This document shows positions 1-9,238 of a stretch of 64,000 nucleotides of DNA, piece after piece. A program made the position numbers and the translations under genes. Origin of the DNA: Dictyobacter formicarum (GTDB taxonomy: Bacteria > Chloroflexota > Ktedonobacteria > Ktedonobacterales > Ktedonobacteraceae). Numbering within the stretch: the first letter of the stretch is position 1; each line of letters starts with the position of its first letter. The stretch spans positions 248,001-312,000 of the forward strand of contig NZ_BNJJ01000001.1 of the NCBI RefSeq assembly GCF_016587435.1, given 5' to 3'. The notes beneath the pieces were generated by a model. The model was not told the DNA's origin, did no database searches, and was given only the letters and a program-made list of their open reading frames with translations.

Positions 1-3000
1 GGCCACATAGCGTCCTTCATTAAGGGCAGTCAGGGTAATAGTTCCTCCCCGAGGCATTGCTGTGATAGCATTGTCGATGAGATTGCGTAGGATATCGAGT
101 ACCAGTCCATGTATTGCAAGGACGGCCCCAACATCCTTAGCGCTCTCCACACGTAGTTGGATCGGCGGTGAAGATGGAAGTGGCACAAGCGATTGCGCTT
201 CTTCGAGGAAGATCCTGGCGTCAGTAACGACAGGTTCATCCATTTTCTCTAGCGTGCTCGTCTGTACCCTGCTCTTCAAATCTTTACTCCAACCCAGTGT
301 GGTTCGTGCAATCTGTACAATTTTTTCCAGTCTTTCCGCGATGAACGCGTTCATGTGGTTATGTTCTTCGAGTTCATCACGTATATTATCGATACTTAGC
401 TCAATATGTCCCCATTCATTCCCGAGTCGATGTATTAACTCAAAGGCAGACTGACCAATATTAGTCATGAGGTCTGCAGCTAAGGCTCGCTGCTCGAGTT
501 CCTGGCTTTCTTGCTCAGTTTCCAGGCGATAAATTGTACTGGCGAGTTGTTGTGCTAATCCCTCGAAAAAAAGGATGTCGCCTTCCTTAAAGTGGCCTAC
601 CTCCTTATGACTTACCCCTAAAGTGCCATAGAGATGTTCGTGAAAGATGACGGGTATCACAGCCAACGAACGGGTTTCAGGATCTGATAATTTCGCAGGT
701 CCTATTCCCTTCGGCAGCTTGTGTGCATCAACAATGGAGATTGTGTGCCGCTCACGCGCAACCTGTCCATTAATACCTTCGTCGATCTTCATCGTTTGAA
801 AGGGAGGAATATGTTCTGGATGAGAGGAACGAACTGCCACTAATTCCTGTATTTCTTCGTTGTAGCGACGCAGCGCGATTTGTCCATTGCAATGTTGTTT
901 AGCGATGCGTAGTATGGTATCATAGGCCTGCTCAAGCTGGTCTAATGTAGTAACAATGCCAAGTTCCTTCCCTGCTTCGTACAACGAACGGAAGCGACTG
1001 GCCTCCAGTTTCTCCGCCTCATACTGTTCGGCATTGCGCAGGGCAATAACAGCAAGATCTGCCAATCCTTGCAGCAGTTCCTCATCCATTGGACTGAAGT
1101 TCTTCGCGATGGGGCTCTCGATATTCAATACGCCCCGCAATTCACCTCCCTGCAACATCGGTACCGCCAGTTCAGACTTCGCGCCTGGAAAATATTCTAG
1201 ATAGATATCTTTATCGGGAGAACGGGTGAGATTGGCGTTGATAAGTTTTTTCGTGCGGGCAACGCGGCCGACAATGCCTTCGTCTAATCTCTGGCGGCGA
1301 TTTTTTTTATCTTCCGCAATGTTGCGTTCTTCCGCGACCCATAAATCTTGCTGAAGCGGGTCATATAACATCAGGTTGCCCAGGTTAGAATGTGTCAGTT
1401 CTAATGCCTTATCCAGAATGAGATTAAAGATGCGGCGCTGATCAAATTGCGCCACAATTTCCTTGCTGATCTCATTTAGCGCGCGGTGGTCAGCGGCAAG
1501 ACGTTTTTCTCGCTCATATGCCTGTGCTGTTTTGACTGCCAGCACGACCTGTCCTGCCAGCGTTTCGAGAAAATTCTGATCTTCCTCGCTGAATGCTGCC
1601 TCCACCTCGCTTTCAAAATTGAGAACGCCAACCACTTCCTCGCCATCAAGCAGTGGCACATCTAGTTCTGACACGGTGCGCGTATTGTCGCCAGCGGGAA
1701 TGTACTGATCTCGCCATCTCTCCTCTGTCTGCACATTCATCACCCGAGCGGTTTCTTTATGTTCTAATACCCAGCGAGTAATGCCCGTTGTTCCCTCAAA
1801 GGGAATGTTCACCCGGCGTCGCGCTTCGCTGTTGCGACCAATGGCAGCCCTTGTTTCCAAAAATTCGGTTTGCAGATTATAGATTAAAATCCCTGCTCCG
1901 TCCGCTGGTACAATTTTTCTGTCGCTCACTTCGTACAAAAGCGTATCAAGGACGCTTTGCAACTCCAGATGACGATTGAGTGCCTGATCGACTTTTTGCA
2001 GAATCTCTAATTCATGGATACGCCGCTGGGACATCTTATCCAGCGTGCGCGCATTGTTCATGGCGATAGCCGCAAAGTGGCTCAAGCCCTCAATCAGCAG
2101 TGATTGAGGACTGTCAAAAGACTGCGGCTGGCGGAAATTGACGAACAAGACCCCAACTATCTCATTGCCCACCACCAGGCGTGCGGCAGTCGCAGAACGA
2201 ATACCTTCACGGTGTTGAAAATTTCCCTGCGGAGAGGTGATATTGCTGGCTAGCAAGGTGTAGAGCTTACTTGCTTCATCCGCGAAAAGTGGTTTTTCAC
2301 GGTTGAGCATCAATCTGGCAATATCATCCATACGACGGGGGATCATCAGTTCTCTTGAATTCGGATCTTGCAGTGTGCCTGCTATATAGGGCTTAATGAA
2401 ATCTCGCTTGAGGTGAAAATATGGGTAGAGGACAACTACGTCAGCCTTTGTGGTGTCAAGAATCTGCTTTGCCGTTGCTTCCAACGTGCGTTTTGAGTCT
2501 GTTTGTCTCGTAAGTAATTGACCAGTCTCGTTGAGCAAGCTCAGACTGCTATATAAACGGATATTCCATAGAGCCAGGGCAATATGATTGGCTAACATTT
2601 GTAGAATAAACACATCTTCTTGATCATATGTATAAGGGAGTGGATGCTGGATAGAGAGAACGCCAAGGGATGTATTATGCAGGAGTAACGGGATATAGAT
2701 CAGCGATTCTTCAACTTCTGTATCGGGGATGTGGCTGACCAGAAATGGCTGGTTCTTTTTCTCTTCACTGAGATGCTGGATAAATTGTTTTTCCTGTGTT
2801 TCGAGCACATAGAGACAGGCACCTTCAGGAACTCTGAGTTCGCGCCTGAATGGGCGGCCTTTTTCTTGTAAATAGATATCAAAGATGTTGGTTTGTGGCT
2901 CATAGACAACTAATAATAAGGAAGCACTCATATCCAGGATACCCGCGACATGCTTCCGCAATTTCTTAAATAAGGTCTCGATGTCTGACAAATCCTGATT

Positions 3001-3549
3001 GATTTCCTGACCAATACGCGCAACTTCCTGGTGGCGCCGAAGCAGCCATGTCTGCTGAAGAAGAAATGAGGCTTGCGTAAGAAAGACATGAAATGTTTTT
3101 TGTGTTATTTCGTCCTCATCGATGTAAGCTTGCAGCCTCTTGAAATAGAGGCAGAGAATGCCCAGTGGCTTCTGATTGTGTTGTATGCGCAAAGGATAGG
3201 CTACCAGGGAGCGGATATCGTGCGCCTGAGTAAATAGATTCTGATACTCAGGTCTCTTGTCCAGATCGTCAATCTGTATGCTTCCTCGTTCCAGGGTCTG
3301 CCGTACAAGTAGCTCCGGATAGGGCTGATTGAGCGTATCCTCGCTTTCATCTGTGCGCTCGGTTACTGTTTGTGATGCTGTAAAGTGACGTGTAATGGGA
3401 TTAATTGCGAAAATGCTGCAACAGGAAGCTTCAAAAAATACATGCGCTGTCTGTGTGATATGATGCAGTGTACTAACAAGATCAGCGGGATCCCCTTTCC
3501 TTTGCATCAATGTATCTAACACGTCGTTTATTAGATAAGGTATTTCCAT
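1..3549 (-). CDS. Multi-GAF sensor histidine kinase (3' end outside window)
   Basis: Read on the minus strand, one open frame runs from ATG at 3549 (GGAGG Shine-Dalgarno about 9 nt upstream) to base 1 without a stop, giving 1183 residues of a longer protein. It holds about six tandem GAF-type sensor domains, each ending in a pattern like GVLxxxxxxxxxFxxxDxxxLxxLAxxxAxAxxNA. Near residue 1040 comes a histidine-kinase-like H-box (LIHRLGNEWGHIE) and near 1158 an N-box (LRNLIDNAITAMP) followed by the start of the HATPase fold (GGTITLTA). The protein probably senses small ligands or redox state in the cytoplasm; no membrane segment was seen. The catalytic G-boxes lie beyond the window. The H-box is atypical, so histidine phosphorylation is inferred. 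Confidence 0.9.
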   Translation of the reverse strand, partial: MEIPYLINDVLDTLMQRKGDPADLVSTLHHITQTAHVFFEASCCSIFAINPITRHFTASQTVTERTDESEDTLNQPYPELLVRQTLERGSIQIDDLDKRPEYQNLFTQAHDIRSLVAYPLRIQHNQKPLGILCLYFKRLQAYIDEDEITQKTFHVFLTQASFLLQQTWLLRRHQEVARIGQEINQDLSDIETLFKKLRKHVAGILDMSASLLLVVYEPQTNIFDIYLQEKGRPFRRELRVPEGACLYVLETQEKQFIQHLSEEKKNQPFLVSHIPDTEVEESLIYIPLLLHNTSLGVLSIQHPLPYTYDQEDVFILQMLANHIALALWNIRLYSSLSLLNETGQLLTRQTDSKRTLEATAKQILDTTKADVVVLYPYFHLKRDFIKPYIAGTLQDPNSRELMIPRRMDDIARLMLNREKPLFADEASKLYTLLASNITSPQGNFQHREGIRSATAARLVVGNEIVGVLFVNFRQPQSFDSPQSLLIEGLSHFAAIAMNNARTLDKMSQRRIHELEILQKVDQALNRHLELQSVLDTLLYEVSDRKIVPADGAGILIYNLQTEFLETRAAIGRNSEARRRVNIPFEGTTGITRWVLEHKETARVMNVQTEERWRDQYIPAGDNTRTVSELDVPLLDGEEVVGVLNFESEVEAAFSEEDQNFLETLAGQVVLAVKTAQAYEREKRLAADHRALNEISKEIVAQFDQRRIFNLILDKALELTHSNLGNLMLYDPLQQDLWVAEERNIAEDKKNRRQRLDEGIVGRVARTKKLINANLTRSPDKDIYLEYFPGAKSELAVPMLQGGELRGVLNIESPIAKNFSPMDEELLQGLADLAVIALRNAEQYEAEKLEASRFRSLYEAGKELGIVTTLDQLEQAYDTILRIAKQHCNGQIALRRYNEEIQELVAVRSSHPEHIPPFQTMKIDEGINGQVARERHTISIVDAHKLPKGIGPAKLSDPETRSLAVIPVIFHEHLYGTLGVSHKEVGHFKEGDILFFEGLAQQLASTIYRLETEQESQELEQRALAADLMTNIGQSAFELIHRLGNEWGHIELSIDNIRDELEEHNHMNAFIAERLEKIVQIARTTLGWSKDLKSRVQTSTLEKMDEPVVTDARIFLEEAQSLVPLPSSPPIQLRVESAKDVGAVLAIHGLVLDILRNLIDNAITAMPRGGTITLTALNEGRYVA

Positions 3550-3585
3550 GTATAAAGCCTCCAGCTATAAATCAGCTCCTAAACT

Positions 3586-3697
3586 CTTTTCATGAATTTT
3601 TATTCATCACATTCATTTTACTATATTTTCTTCTTATTTTGCATATCTTTATGAGCTTTAATAACGTCTTTAATCCGGTTTTTTTAGATAAGGAGCA
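3586..3697. repeat. AT-rich dispersed repeat A, copy 1
   Basis: This AT-rich block upstream of the sensor kinase start is closely matched, in the same orientation, by 62313-62425. Shared stretches include CATGAATTTTT, TTCATTTTACTATATTTT, GATTTTGCATAT-like and CTTTAATAAC, with scattered substitutions only. It is non-coding here and sits in the 5' region of a minus-strand gene, as copy 2 does. The rest of 3550-3973 holds no recognisable gene. Confidence 0.6.
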
Positions 3698-3973
3698 CTC
3701 ATACTTATCCTTTCGCTGGTTGGTTTTTCTTGGAGAGATGGGATAACTGTTTGCCACGTGGAGCTGTATTCTGCGAGGAATGAACTCCTTCTGCAACTCA
3801 TTGCTAAGAATAATGTAGAACGTGTTCTTCAAATATATCTCATCCTCTCAATAGATAACAAATCGAGTTGGACGAAACACGAGGTACAGAACCTTTCAAA
3901 GAACTCTATTAAATTAGATACGCACTGCTAACATATTCGAAAAGCTGACAGCAAAAAAAGATGCACGTATGAA

Positions 3974-5230
3974 TCAAACAAGAGTTGCAGCCTTGCTTGA
4001 TTCTTCAATTGGTAGTGCGTGAAGAGTACGCACCGGAGAAAACCAAAGCCATGGTTGAGCTAAAAGAAGGCCAATCACGACAACAAACAAGGTTGAGCGT
4101 ACACCAATACTTTCCCCAAGCCATCCTCCCAAAAGCGCTCCAAGAGGGGTTGTTGCCCAACTCATCACTTGCATCGTTGCGTTGACTCGTCCTTGCAAGT
4201 AATTCGGTGTAATTGCCTGACGGAGACTCACTTCATGAATGTGATAGATGATAAGTGGACAAACAGTAAGAAATTGTGCGCTTGCCAGCAGGAAAGCCAC
4301 TTCAAGAAGCGAACCATGAGCCAGAGGAACCAGGAGTGCGCCAATGATGCTCAACAAAGAAGCTCCGATGAGTGACAATCCCAATCCGCACCGCTGCATC
4401 ATCCGTTTCGCCAGCAATGTTCCTGCCAAAAATCCTACGTTGCCACACGCATAGATTATCCCAATCCACACGGAATTGATCTTGAGTACACCGGACATAT
4501 AAACGAGCAAAATGGAGAGTTGTGCGCCCCAAAAGATATTTGCTACTCCATTAGCAGTAGCAAGAGCACGCAAAATTGGGTTCCCTACCACGCTACGCAA
4601 TCCTACACCAATTTCTACCCAGAGATTTTGACGAGATGGAGGGGAACCTCCTGCCGTTTCTCCTCCACGAATGCGCCAGATAAAGAGGGCAGAGAGAAAA
4701 AAGGAGAGGCTATCACCAATCACTGCCACGGGAGCTGTTACCAATTGAATGAGAATACCTGCGAGATTGGGACCGACGATTTGCGCGGCTGATTGACTTA
4801 CCTGAAGAGCAGTGTTAGCCTCAACCATATGCTCGCGCTCAACAAGCGAAGGAAGCAATGACGTTGAAGCAATGGTAAAGATCACCGTCAGTAATCCCGT
4901 GGAAAAGCTCACCAGGTAGAGCACTTCAATTCCCAAAAGATGCAGGAGACTCAACAGAGGGATAAGACCAAGGAGCAGTGCTCGTCCAAGATCAGCAACC
5001 AGAAGTAAGGGACGACGACGCAAACGATCAACCCATGCACCAACAACAAAGCCGAAGAGGAGTTGGGGCATTTGGCCCAGTGCGAGGAGCAATCCCATCT
5101 GAAAAGCAGTTGCATGCAGCATAGTAATTGCTGTCAGTGGAAGCGCGAGGGTAGTAATCGCAGATCCAAAGAGGGAAATGGTCCGACCTGTCCAGAGTTT
5201 GAGAAAATTGCTCTGCAACCAAAGGCTCAT
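3974..5230 (-). CDS. MFS transporter (drug-exporter type)
   Basis: Predicted 12-helix major facilitator protein of about 418 residues, probably exporting drugs or other small hydrophobic compounds across the cytoplasmic membrane. It opens with LWTGRTISLFGSAITTLALPLTAI and has the loop 2-3 motif GAWVDRLRRRPLLL, typical of the MFS_3/DHA3 macrolide-efflux-like group. The start was placed at ATG 5230 (MSLWLQSNF); in-frame ATGs at 5251 and 5263 are possible. The open frame continues to 5656, but that part looks non-coding (low-complexity basic and polar composition, no helices). Substrate unknown. It stands alone, with no co-directional neighbour close by. Confidence 0.85.
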   Translation of the reverse strand: MSLWLQSNFLKLWTGRTISLFGSAITTLALPLTAITMLHATAFQMGLLLALGQMPQLLFGFVVGAWVDRLRRRPLLLVADLGRALLLGLIPLLSLLHLLGIEVLYLVSFSTGLLTVIFTIASTSLLPSLVEREHMVEANTALQVSQSAAQIVGPNLAGILIQLVTAPVAVIGDSLSFFLSALFIWRIRGGETAGGSPPSRQNLWVEIGVGLRSVVGNPILRALATANGVANIFWGAQLSILLVYMSGVLKINSVWIGIIYACGNVGFLAGTLLAKRMMQRCGLGLSLIGASLLSIIGALLVPLAHGSLLEVAFLLASAQFLTVCPLIIYHIHEVSLRQAITPNYLQGRVNATMQVMSWATTPLGALLGGWLGESIGVRSTLFVVVIGLLLAQPWLWFSPVRTLHALPIEESSKAATLV

Positions 5231-5843
5231 CCCTTTTCGCGAAAAACCCATAAATATGCTCATCCTTTGCGTTTGCTTGCGATAGTGGGAACTCTTCTCG
5301 AAAATGGCATGCTGCGAATGGATAATACCACGATGAGAATCCTTTCTATCGTTGTACGTATGGTGTTGAGGCATCTCATCAGAGTATATCTCTTCTCCCC
5401 CAGCATCACAAGGGGAGATTTCGATTAGAGCACGCCTCACTACACAAATACTCCATGAACGTCTTTGTGGTGTTGCTAAACATTGCTTACTATCTTTTGT
5501 GAATAAACAGTTCCTACTGGGCCAGCGTAGCTGTCGCCAAGGGCAAAGTGTATGGATAAAAATGTAAGAACCATCCAAGTCTGGAGAGTTCTTTTTATGA
5601 GTAATAAATGTACCAACGTCAGCCTGCGTCGTGAAGCTCTCGTATCCTTTACGCAAGTAGATTTTGCATGAGATTGATAGTAATATGTCAGGCCTCGCAT
5701 ATTCGCGAGACCTGAGCTTTAAGCTGAGTTGATGTAGTTTTTGCGCTGGATGAGTGCCCGCTCCAGCGCTCCACTTGCTTCATGAGCTTAAATCACCCTC
5801 CCCACACTTTTGATTGTCATGAGTAGTGACCTTCAACCTCAAA
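5231..5843. other. Gene-poor stretch
   Basis: No convincing gene here. The upstream extension of the MFS frame (to 5656) is not protein-like. A promoter for the MFS gene is expected in this region, but I could not identify one with confidence. Confidence 0.4.
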
Positions 5844-6671
5844 TCAGTTGTTGAAGTAGTGCTGTTCGAGGTCTGGGATCAGTGCGGGGTGCACAGGTCG
5901 CCATCCCAGGAGTTCCTGGGTCGATGCACTCGACCTCGGAACGTCAAGCGCCGCTACAGTGCCGAGAAGAGAGCCGAAGTGGGCGTCTGCCTCTTCACGG
6001 GAAATGCTGACCACCGGCAGGTTCAGGTGGCGACCGATGACGCTGGCGATGTCGCGGAATGGCACACCCTCGTCGCCGACCCCGTTAAGCCGTGACCCCG
6101 CCGGGGCGACTTCCAGTGCCAGGCGGTACAGGCGCGCCGCATCGAGGCGATGGACGGCTGGCCAGCGGTTGGACCCGTCGCCGATGTAGGCAGAGACGCC
6201 CTTCGCGCGGGCGATGGTGATCAGTCTCGGCACGAAGCCGCCCTTGTCGCCCTCGTCATGCACGGACGGACAGAGAGCGACGACCGATGATCGCACTCCA
6301 ACTAGTGCGAGCGCCGCGTTCTCCGATGCCTCCCCGTTTATGTGGGCGGTGGTCACGAACGGCTTGCCGGAGTCTTCTAGCGCCGCCCCCATCGTCTCGA
6401 CGGCGCGCAGATCGGTGGTAAGCGCGGCTGCGAAGTCCGAGAGGTCGTGATTAAACGCCAGGTGAATGACGCCATCCACTGCCGCCGCAGCGGCGCGAAG
6501 GCTGTCGAGGTCGTCAAGGGTACCGCGATGCACCTCGGCCCCAGCTTCCTTCAGTACCGCGGCACCATTGTCTGAGCGGGTAAGGCCGACGACCTGATGC
6601 CCTACTTCGAGGAGTTCGTGGACAACCGCTGAGCCGATGAATCCTGTCGCGCCGGTAACGAAAACTCTCAT
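5844..6671 (-). CDS. NAD(P)-dependent epimerase/dehydratase-like SDR protein
   Basis: Extended short-chain dehydrogenase family protein of 275 residues. The N-terminus MRVFVTGATGFIGSAVVHELL is the Rossmann glycine motif (TGxxGxxG) and binds NAD(P). The start is ATG 6671, preceded by GGAGGAA at good spacing; the longer frame to 6734 lacks such a site. Residues 80-130 hold the usual VDGVIHLAF strand. The canonical catalytic YxxxK is not evident at the expected place, so it may be an atypical reductase or epimerase. It is transcribed divergently from an MmyB-like regulator (6916), which likely controls it. Third-position GC is high, like actinobacterial homologues, suggesting transfer. Confidence 0.85.
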   Translation of the reverse strand: MRVFVTGATGFIGSAVVHELLEVGHQVVGLTRSDNGAAVLKEAGAEVHRGTLDDLDSLRAAAAAVDGVIHLAFNHDLSDFAAALTTDLRAVETMGAALEDSGKPFVTTAHINGEASENAALALVGVRSSVVALCPSVHDEGDKGGFVPRLITIARAKGVSAYIGDGSNRWPAVHRLDAARLYRLALEVAPAGSRLNGVGDEGVPFRDIASVIGRHLNLPVVSISREEADAHFGSLLGTVAALDVPRSSASTQELLGWRPVHPALIPDLEQHYFNN

Positions 6672-6915
6672 GGGAAATTCCTCCATTAAACGTAGCATTA
6701 GACTTAGGGTTGGGATGCGCGGTTGTGTGGCCACACCATGCGTGCGCCGGTCCGGAAAGCCTCGGCCAGAGCCGTAGACACTTCTGTGATGGGTCCACTC
6801 ACCTCATCCGTCACTAGTGTATAATGAGAGACAGGTTTTAACGAGAGAAGCGTTTATCCTAGCACTGGCAGTGCTCGTTTCCGGTCACATCACTGAGGGA
6901 GAAGGTCGCGTGCCC

Positions 6916-7806
6916 ATGAATCAATTGGAGTTGGATCGTCATCACGAATTAGCCGCGTTCTTACGGAGCCGCCGCGCTCGCTTATCGCCAGAACAGGTGG
7001 GATTACCGAGAGGGCAGCGGCGGCGGACACCGGGCTTACGGAGGGCAGAAGTGGCACTGCTTTCCGGAGTCAGCCCGGAGTGGTATACCCGGCTTGAGCA
7101 GGGACGGGATATTCACGTCTCCGTGCACGTGTTGGAAAGTCTGGCGAGAGTCCTGCTGCTGGACGCCAACGAACGCGCCCATTTATTTTTCCTTGCACTC
7201 CGACAACCTCCTCCCGTCGAGACGTTTTCGCCAACTCCGATCAGCCCGACCTTCCAACAGTTTCTCACGCAACTTGGGACCATCCCGGCGTGCGTCGTTG
7301 ATCCTCGTTCGACGGTCGTGGCGTGGAATACCGCCTTTTGCGTCGTTTTTGGCGACTATGCCACGCTATCTGAACGCGAGCGAAACTCGCTCTGGAGAGT
7401 ATTCACTCTCCCGACGCCGCAAAGAAGCGAAGAGTGGAAAGAACTGACACGAGTGGTTCTGGCGCAATTTCGTGCTGAATATGGTCGTTTCATCGACGAT
7501 CCCTGGTGGGCCAAACAGATCGCTGAACTCTCCCGGATCAGTCCGGAGTTTCGGGAATTATGGGCCCGTCACGATCTGCGGGGTGTGCCAGAAGGACGGA
7601 AATCGATGCATCATCCGCTTGTCGGAGAACTGATCTTTGATTTTCGCTTGCTCCAGACAGCCGATTCGGAGCATTTGCGACTGATGATGTACACGCCGCG
7701 TAGCAACTCTGGGACCGCCGAGAAAATCGAGCGGCTTCTGGCCTTTGAGTCTGACATGCCAACGGTTCGTCGATCTCTCGGTGAGGAACGCAATTTACAT
7801 GTTTAG
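6916..7806 (+). CDS. MmyB-like helix-turn-helix regulator
   Basis: About 296 residues. The N-terminal XRE-type HTH (about 10-85) has the family signature SPEQVGLPRGQRRRTPGLRRAEVALLSGVSPEWYTRLEQGR. The rest is an MmyB-like ligand-binding domain (WNTAF, RDDPWW-like and HDLRG motifs, then HHPLVGELIFDF) related to PAS-like domains reported to bind fatty acids. The start at ATG 6916 follows GGGAGAAGG; the frame extends to 6817 without support. Its divergent partner is the SDR gene at 5844-6671. In this family such regulators usually repress or activate the adjacent oxidoreductase, which I infer here. Confidence 0.9.
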   Translation: MNQLELDRHHELAAFLRSRRARLSPEQVGLPRGQRRRTPGLRRAEVALLSGVSPEWYTRLEQGRDIHVSVHVLESLARVLLLDANERAHLFFLALRQPPPVETFSPTPISPTFQQFLTQLGTIPACVVDPRSTVVAWNTAFCVVFGDYATLSERERNSLWRVFTLPTPQRSEEWKELTRVVLAQFRAEYGRFIDDPWWAKQIAELSRISPEFRELWARHDLRGVPEGRKSMHHPLVGELIFDFRLLQTADSEHLRLMMYTPRSNSGTAEKIERLLAFESDMPTVRRSLGEERNLHV

Positions 7807-7820
7807 AAAATAGGAGGCAA

Positions 7821-7928
7821 GATGGGGAGCGGTTTTTCCAGGAAATCTTGTCTCAGTGCTCATGTTTGAGGGCAATTTCTCACGTTTGAGGGCCAAACCT
7901 GCTCACTTGGTAGGACATTTACCAATTC
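7821..7928. repeat. Dispersed repeat B, copy 1
   Basis: A roughly 108-bp non-coding block just downstream of the MmyB gene matches 57016-57123 in the same orientation without length change. Common strings include TTTTTCCAGGAAAT, AGTGCTCA, TCACGTTTG, GGGCCA and TGCTCACTT, then ACATTTACCA-like. Internally it has two near-repeats built on GTTTGAGGGC, reminiscent of IS-end repeats. No transposase lies next to it. From 7929 to 8410 I see no gene. Confidence 0.6.
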
Positions 7929-8410
7929 CCATCACCAGGCGTACAAATAGCCGTGTCTCTCACTATTGATCAGCGACCACATGGAAGAGTCAATTCGTAA
8001 CCCATCATGTGTGTAATTTGACAGTAAAAACATAAAAGATAAAGCAGGAATGTATCACAATAGAAATAAATAACTAGTAGATGGCAATAGAGACGATCTG
8101 TCATGTCAAACTCCCAAGTGCCTTTAGAGACTTCTTTCAATGGGTACCCTTCTTTCTACCACATTGAACAAGCATATTGAGCCTGAATAGGGATCTGGTG
8201 TATTCATACGCAAGCTCTGCATGCTGCATCACCCTCCAGTTGGGCATCGGTGTTGTACAGTAGAGATGTGATCCAGAAAAAGCCTGGCCAGCGCGGGATC
8301 AAAACGTATGTATACACCTGAATGGGAATGCTGCCTCAAATGGTGCAACAGATGACATACTGTTGCCGACATTCGAGATAGCCATGAAACGAATGATGGA
8401 GGGAACTCAC

Positions 8411-9238
8411 ATGCCTGAAGCGACATTACATGACGGCAGTACCATCGAGATCGAGATCCACGGCGCAGGACCGACCCTGCTGCTGCCAGTCAATCCACAG
8501 CCGGTGATTGGGCCGCAGGCCGAGCAAATGCGCAAATATGGCGCTGATCCGGCTCTGGGCCAATCGTTGATCAAAGGACTGAGCGACGCCTTTCGCGTGG
8601 TGGCTTTCGACTATGAAGGACAGTGCCTTCGTACGCCGAAACCGGACACGCTGACGCCGGCCAACACCGCGAGCGATCTGCTTGCGGTAGCTGATGCCGC
8701 AGGGGCGGATCGGTTCGCCTACTATGGCTACTCCTGGCTGGCAATGATTGGGCTTCAACTCGCCATCCGCACCGACCGCCTCTGGGCACTCATCATGGGG
8801 GGCTTTCCGCCACTCAACGGGCCATATGAAGAGATGCTCCGCGTCACGACCGCAACCTACGAGATGGCGAGCGGCGCACGGGCGATGCCGTCAGCGGATG
8901 AATCCGAGTGGTCTGGCGTTTCTCTGTCAAGGGATCAGACACGGCAATTTGTCACTCTGTACCAGGCATTGCAGGGGTTCGATGACCGGGCTGCCCAGGC
9001 GCGGCTCACCTGTCCTCGCCTCTGCTTTGTTGGTTCGAAGGACAAGATCCAGTACACCAAAAGCTGGGGGAACGTGACTGTGAGTTTAGCGGGTCCAATC
9101 GTGCAGGGACAGGCACAGCTCTCTGATCTCGGTTGGGATGTGCAAGTGCTCGATGGGCTTGATCACATCCAGGCCATGCAGGCAAAGCAGGTGGTGCCAA
9201 TCCTGCGCTCGTGGTTGATGTTCCAGCTTCGGTCATAA
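8411..9238 (+). CDS. Alpha/beta hydrolase fold protein
   Basis: 275 residues from ATG 8411, with GGAGGG 7 nt upstream. It has the alpha/beta hydrolase layout: an early IEIHGAGPTLLL strand and oxyanion region, FDYEGQC after strand 4, and the nucleophile elbow YYGYSWLAMIGLQLA near residue 105. The elbow is GYSWL rather than G-x-S-x-G, which is unusual. A C-terminal LDGLDHIQAMQ supplies a plausible catalytic His, and FVGSKD the Asp region. Substrate unknown. It converges on the lanthipeptide synthetase gene, whose open frame runs antisense into its last 233 bp. It could be an immunity or tailoring protein, but nothing shows that. Confidence 0.85.
   Translation: MPEATLHDGSTIEIEIHGAGPTLLLPVNPQPVIGPQAEQMRKYGADPALGQSLIKGLSDAFRVVAFDYEGQCLRTPKPDTLTPANTASDLLAVADAAGADRFAYYGYSWLAMIGLQLAIRTDRLWALIMGGFPPLNGPYEEMLRVTTATYEMASGARAMPSADESEWSGVSLSRDQTRQFVTLYQALQGFDDRAAQARLTCPRLCFVGSKDKIQYTKSWGNVTVSLAGPIVQGQAQLSDLGWDVQVLDGLDHIQAMQAKQVVPILRSWLMFQLRS

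Noticed and set aside
5231..5656. 142-residue N-terminal extension of the MFS frame
   Set aside because: Composition is not protein-like, there is no ribosome site at its start, and the family begins near the ATG at 5230.
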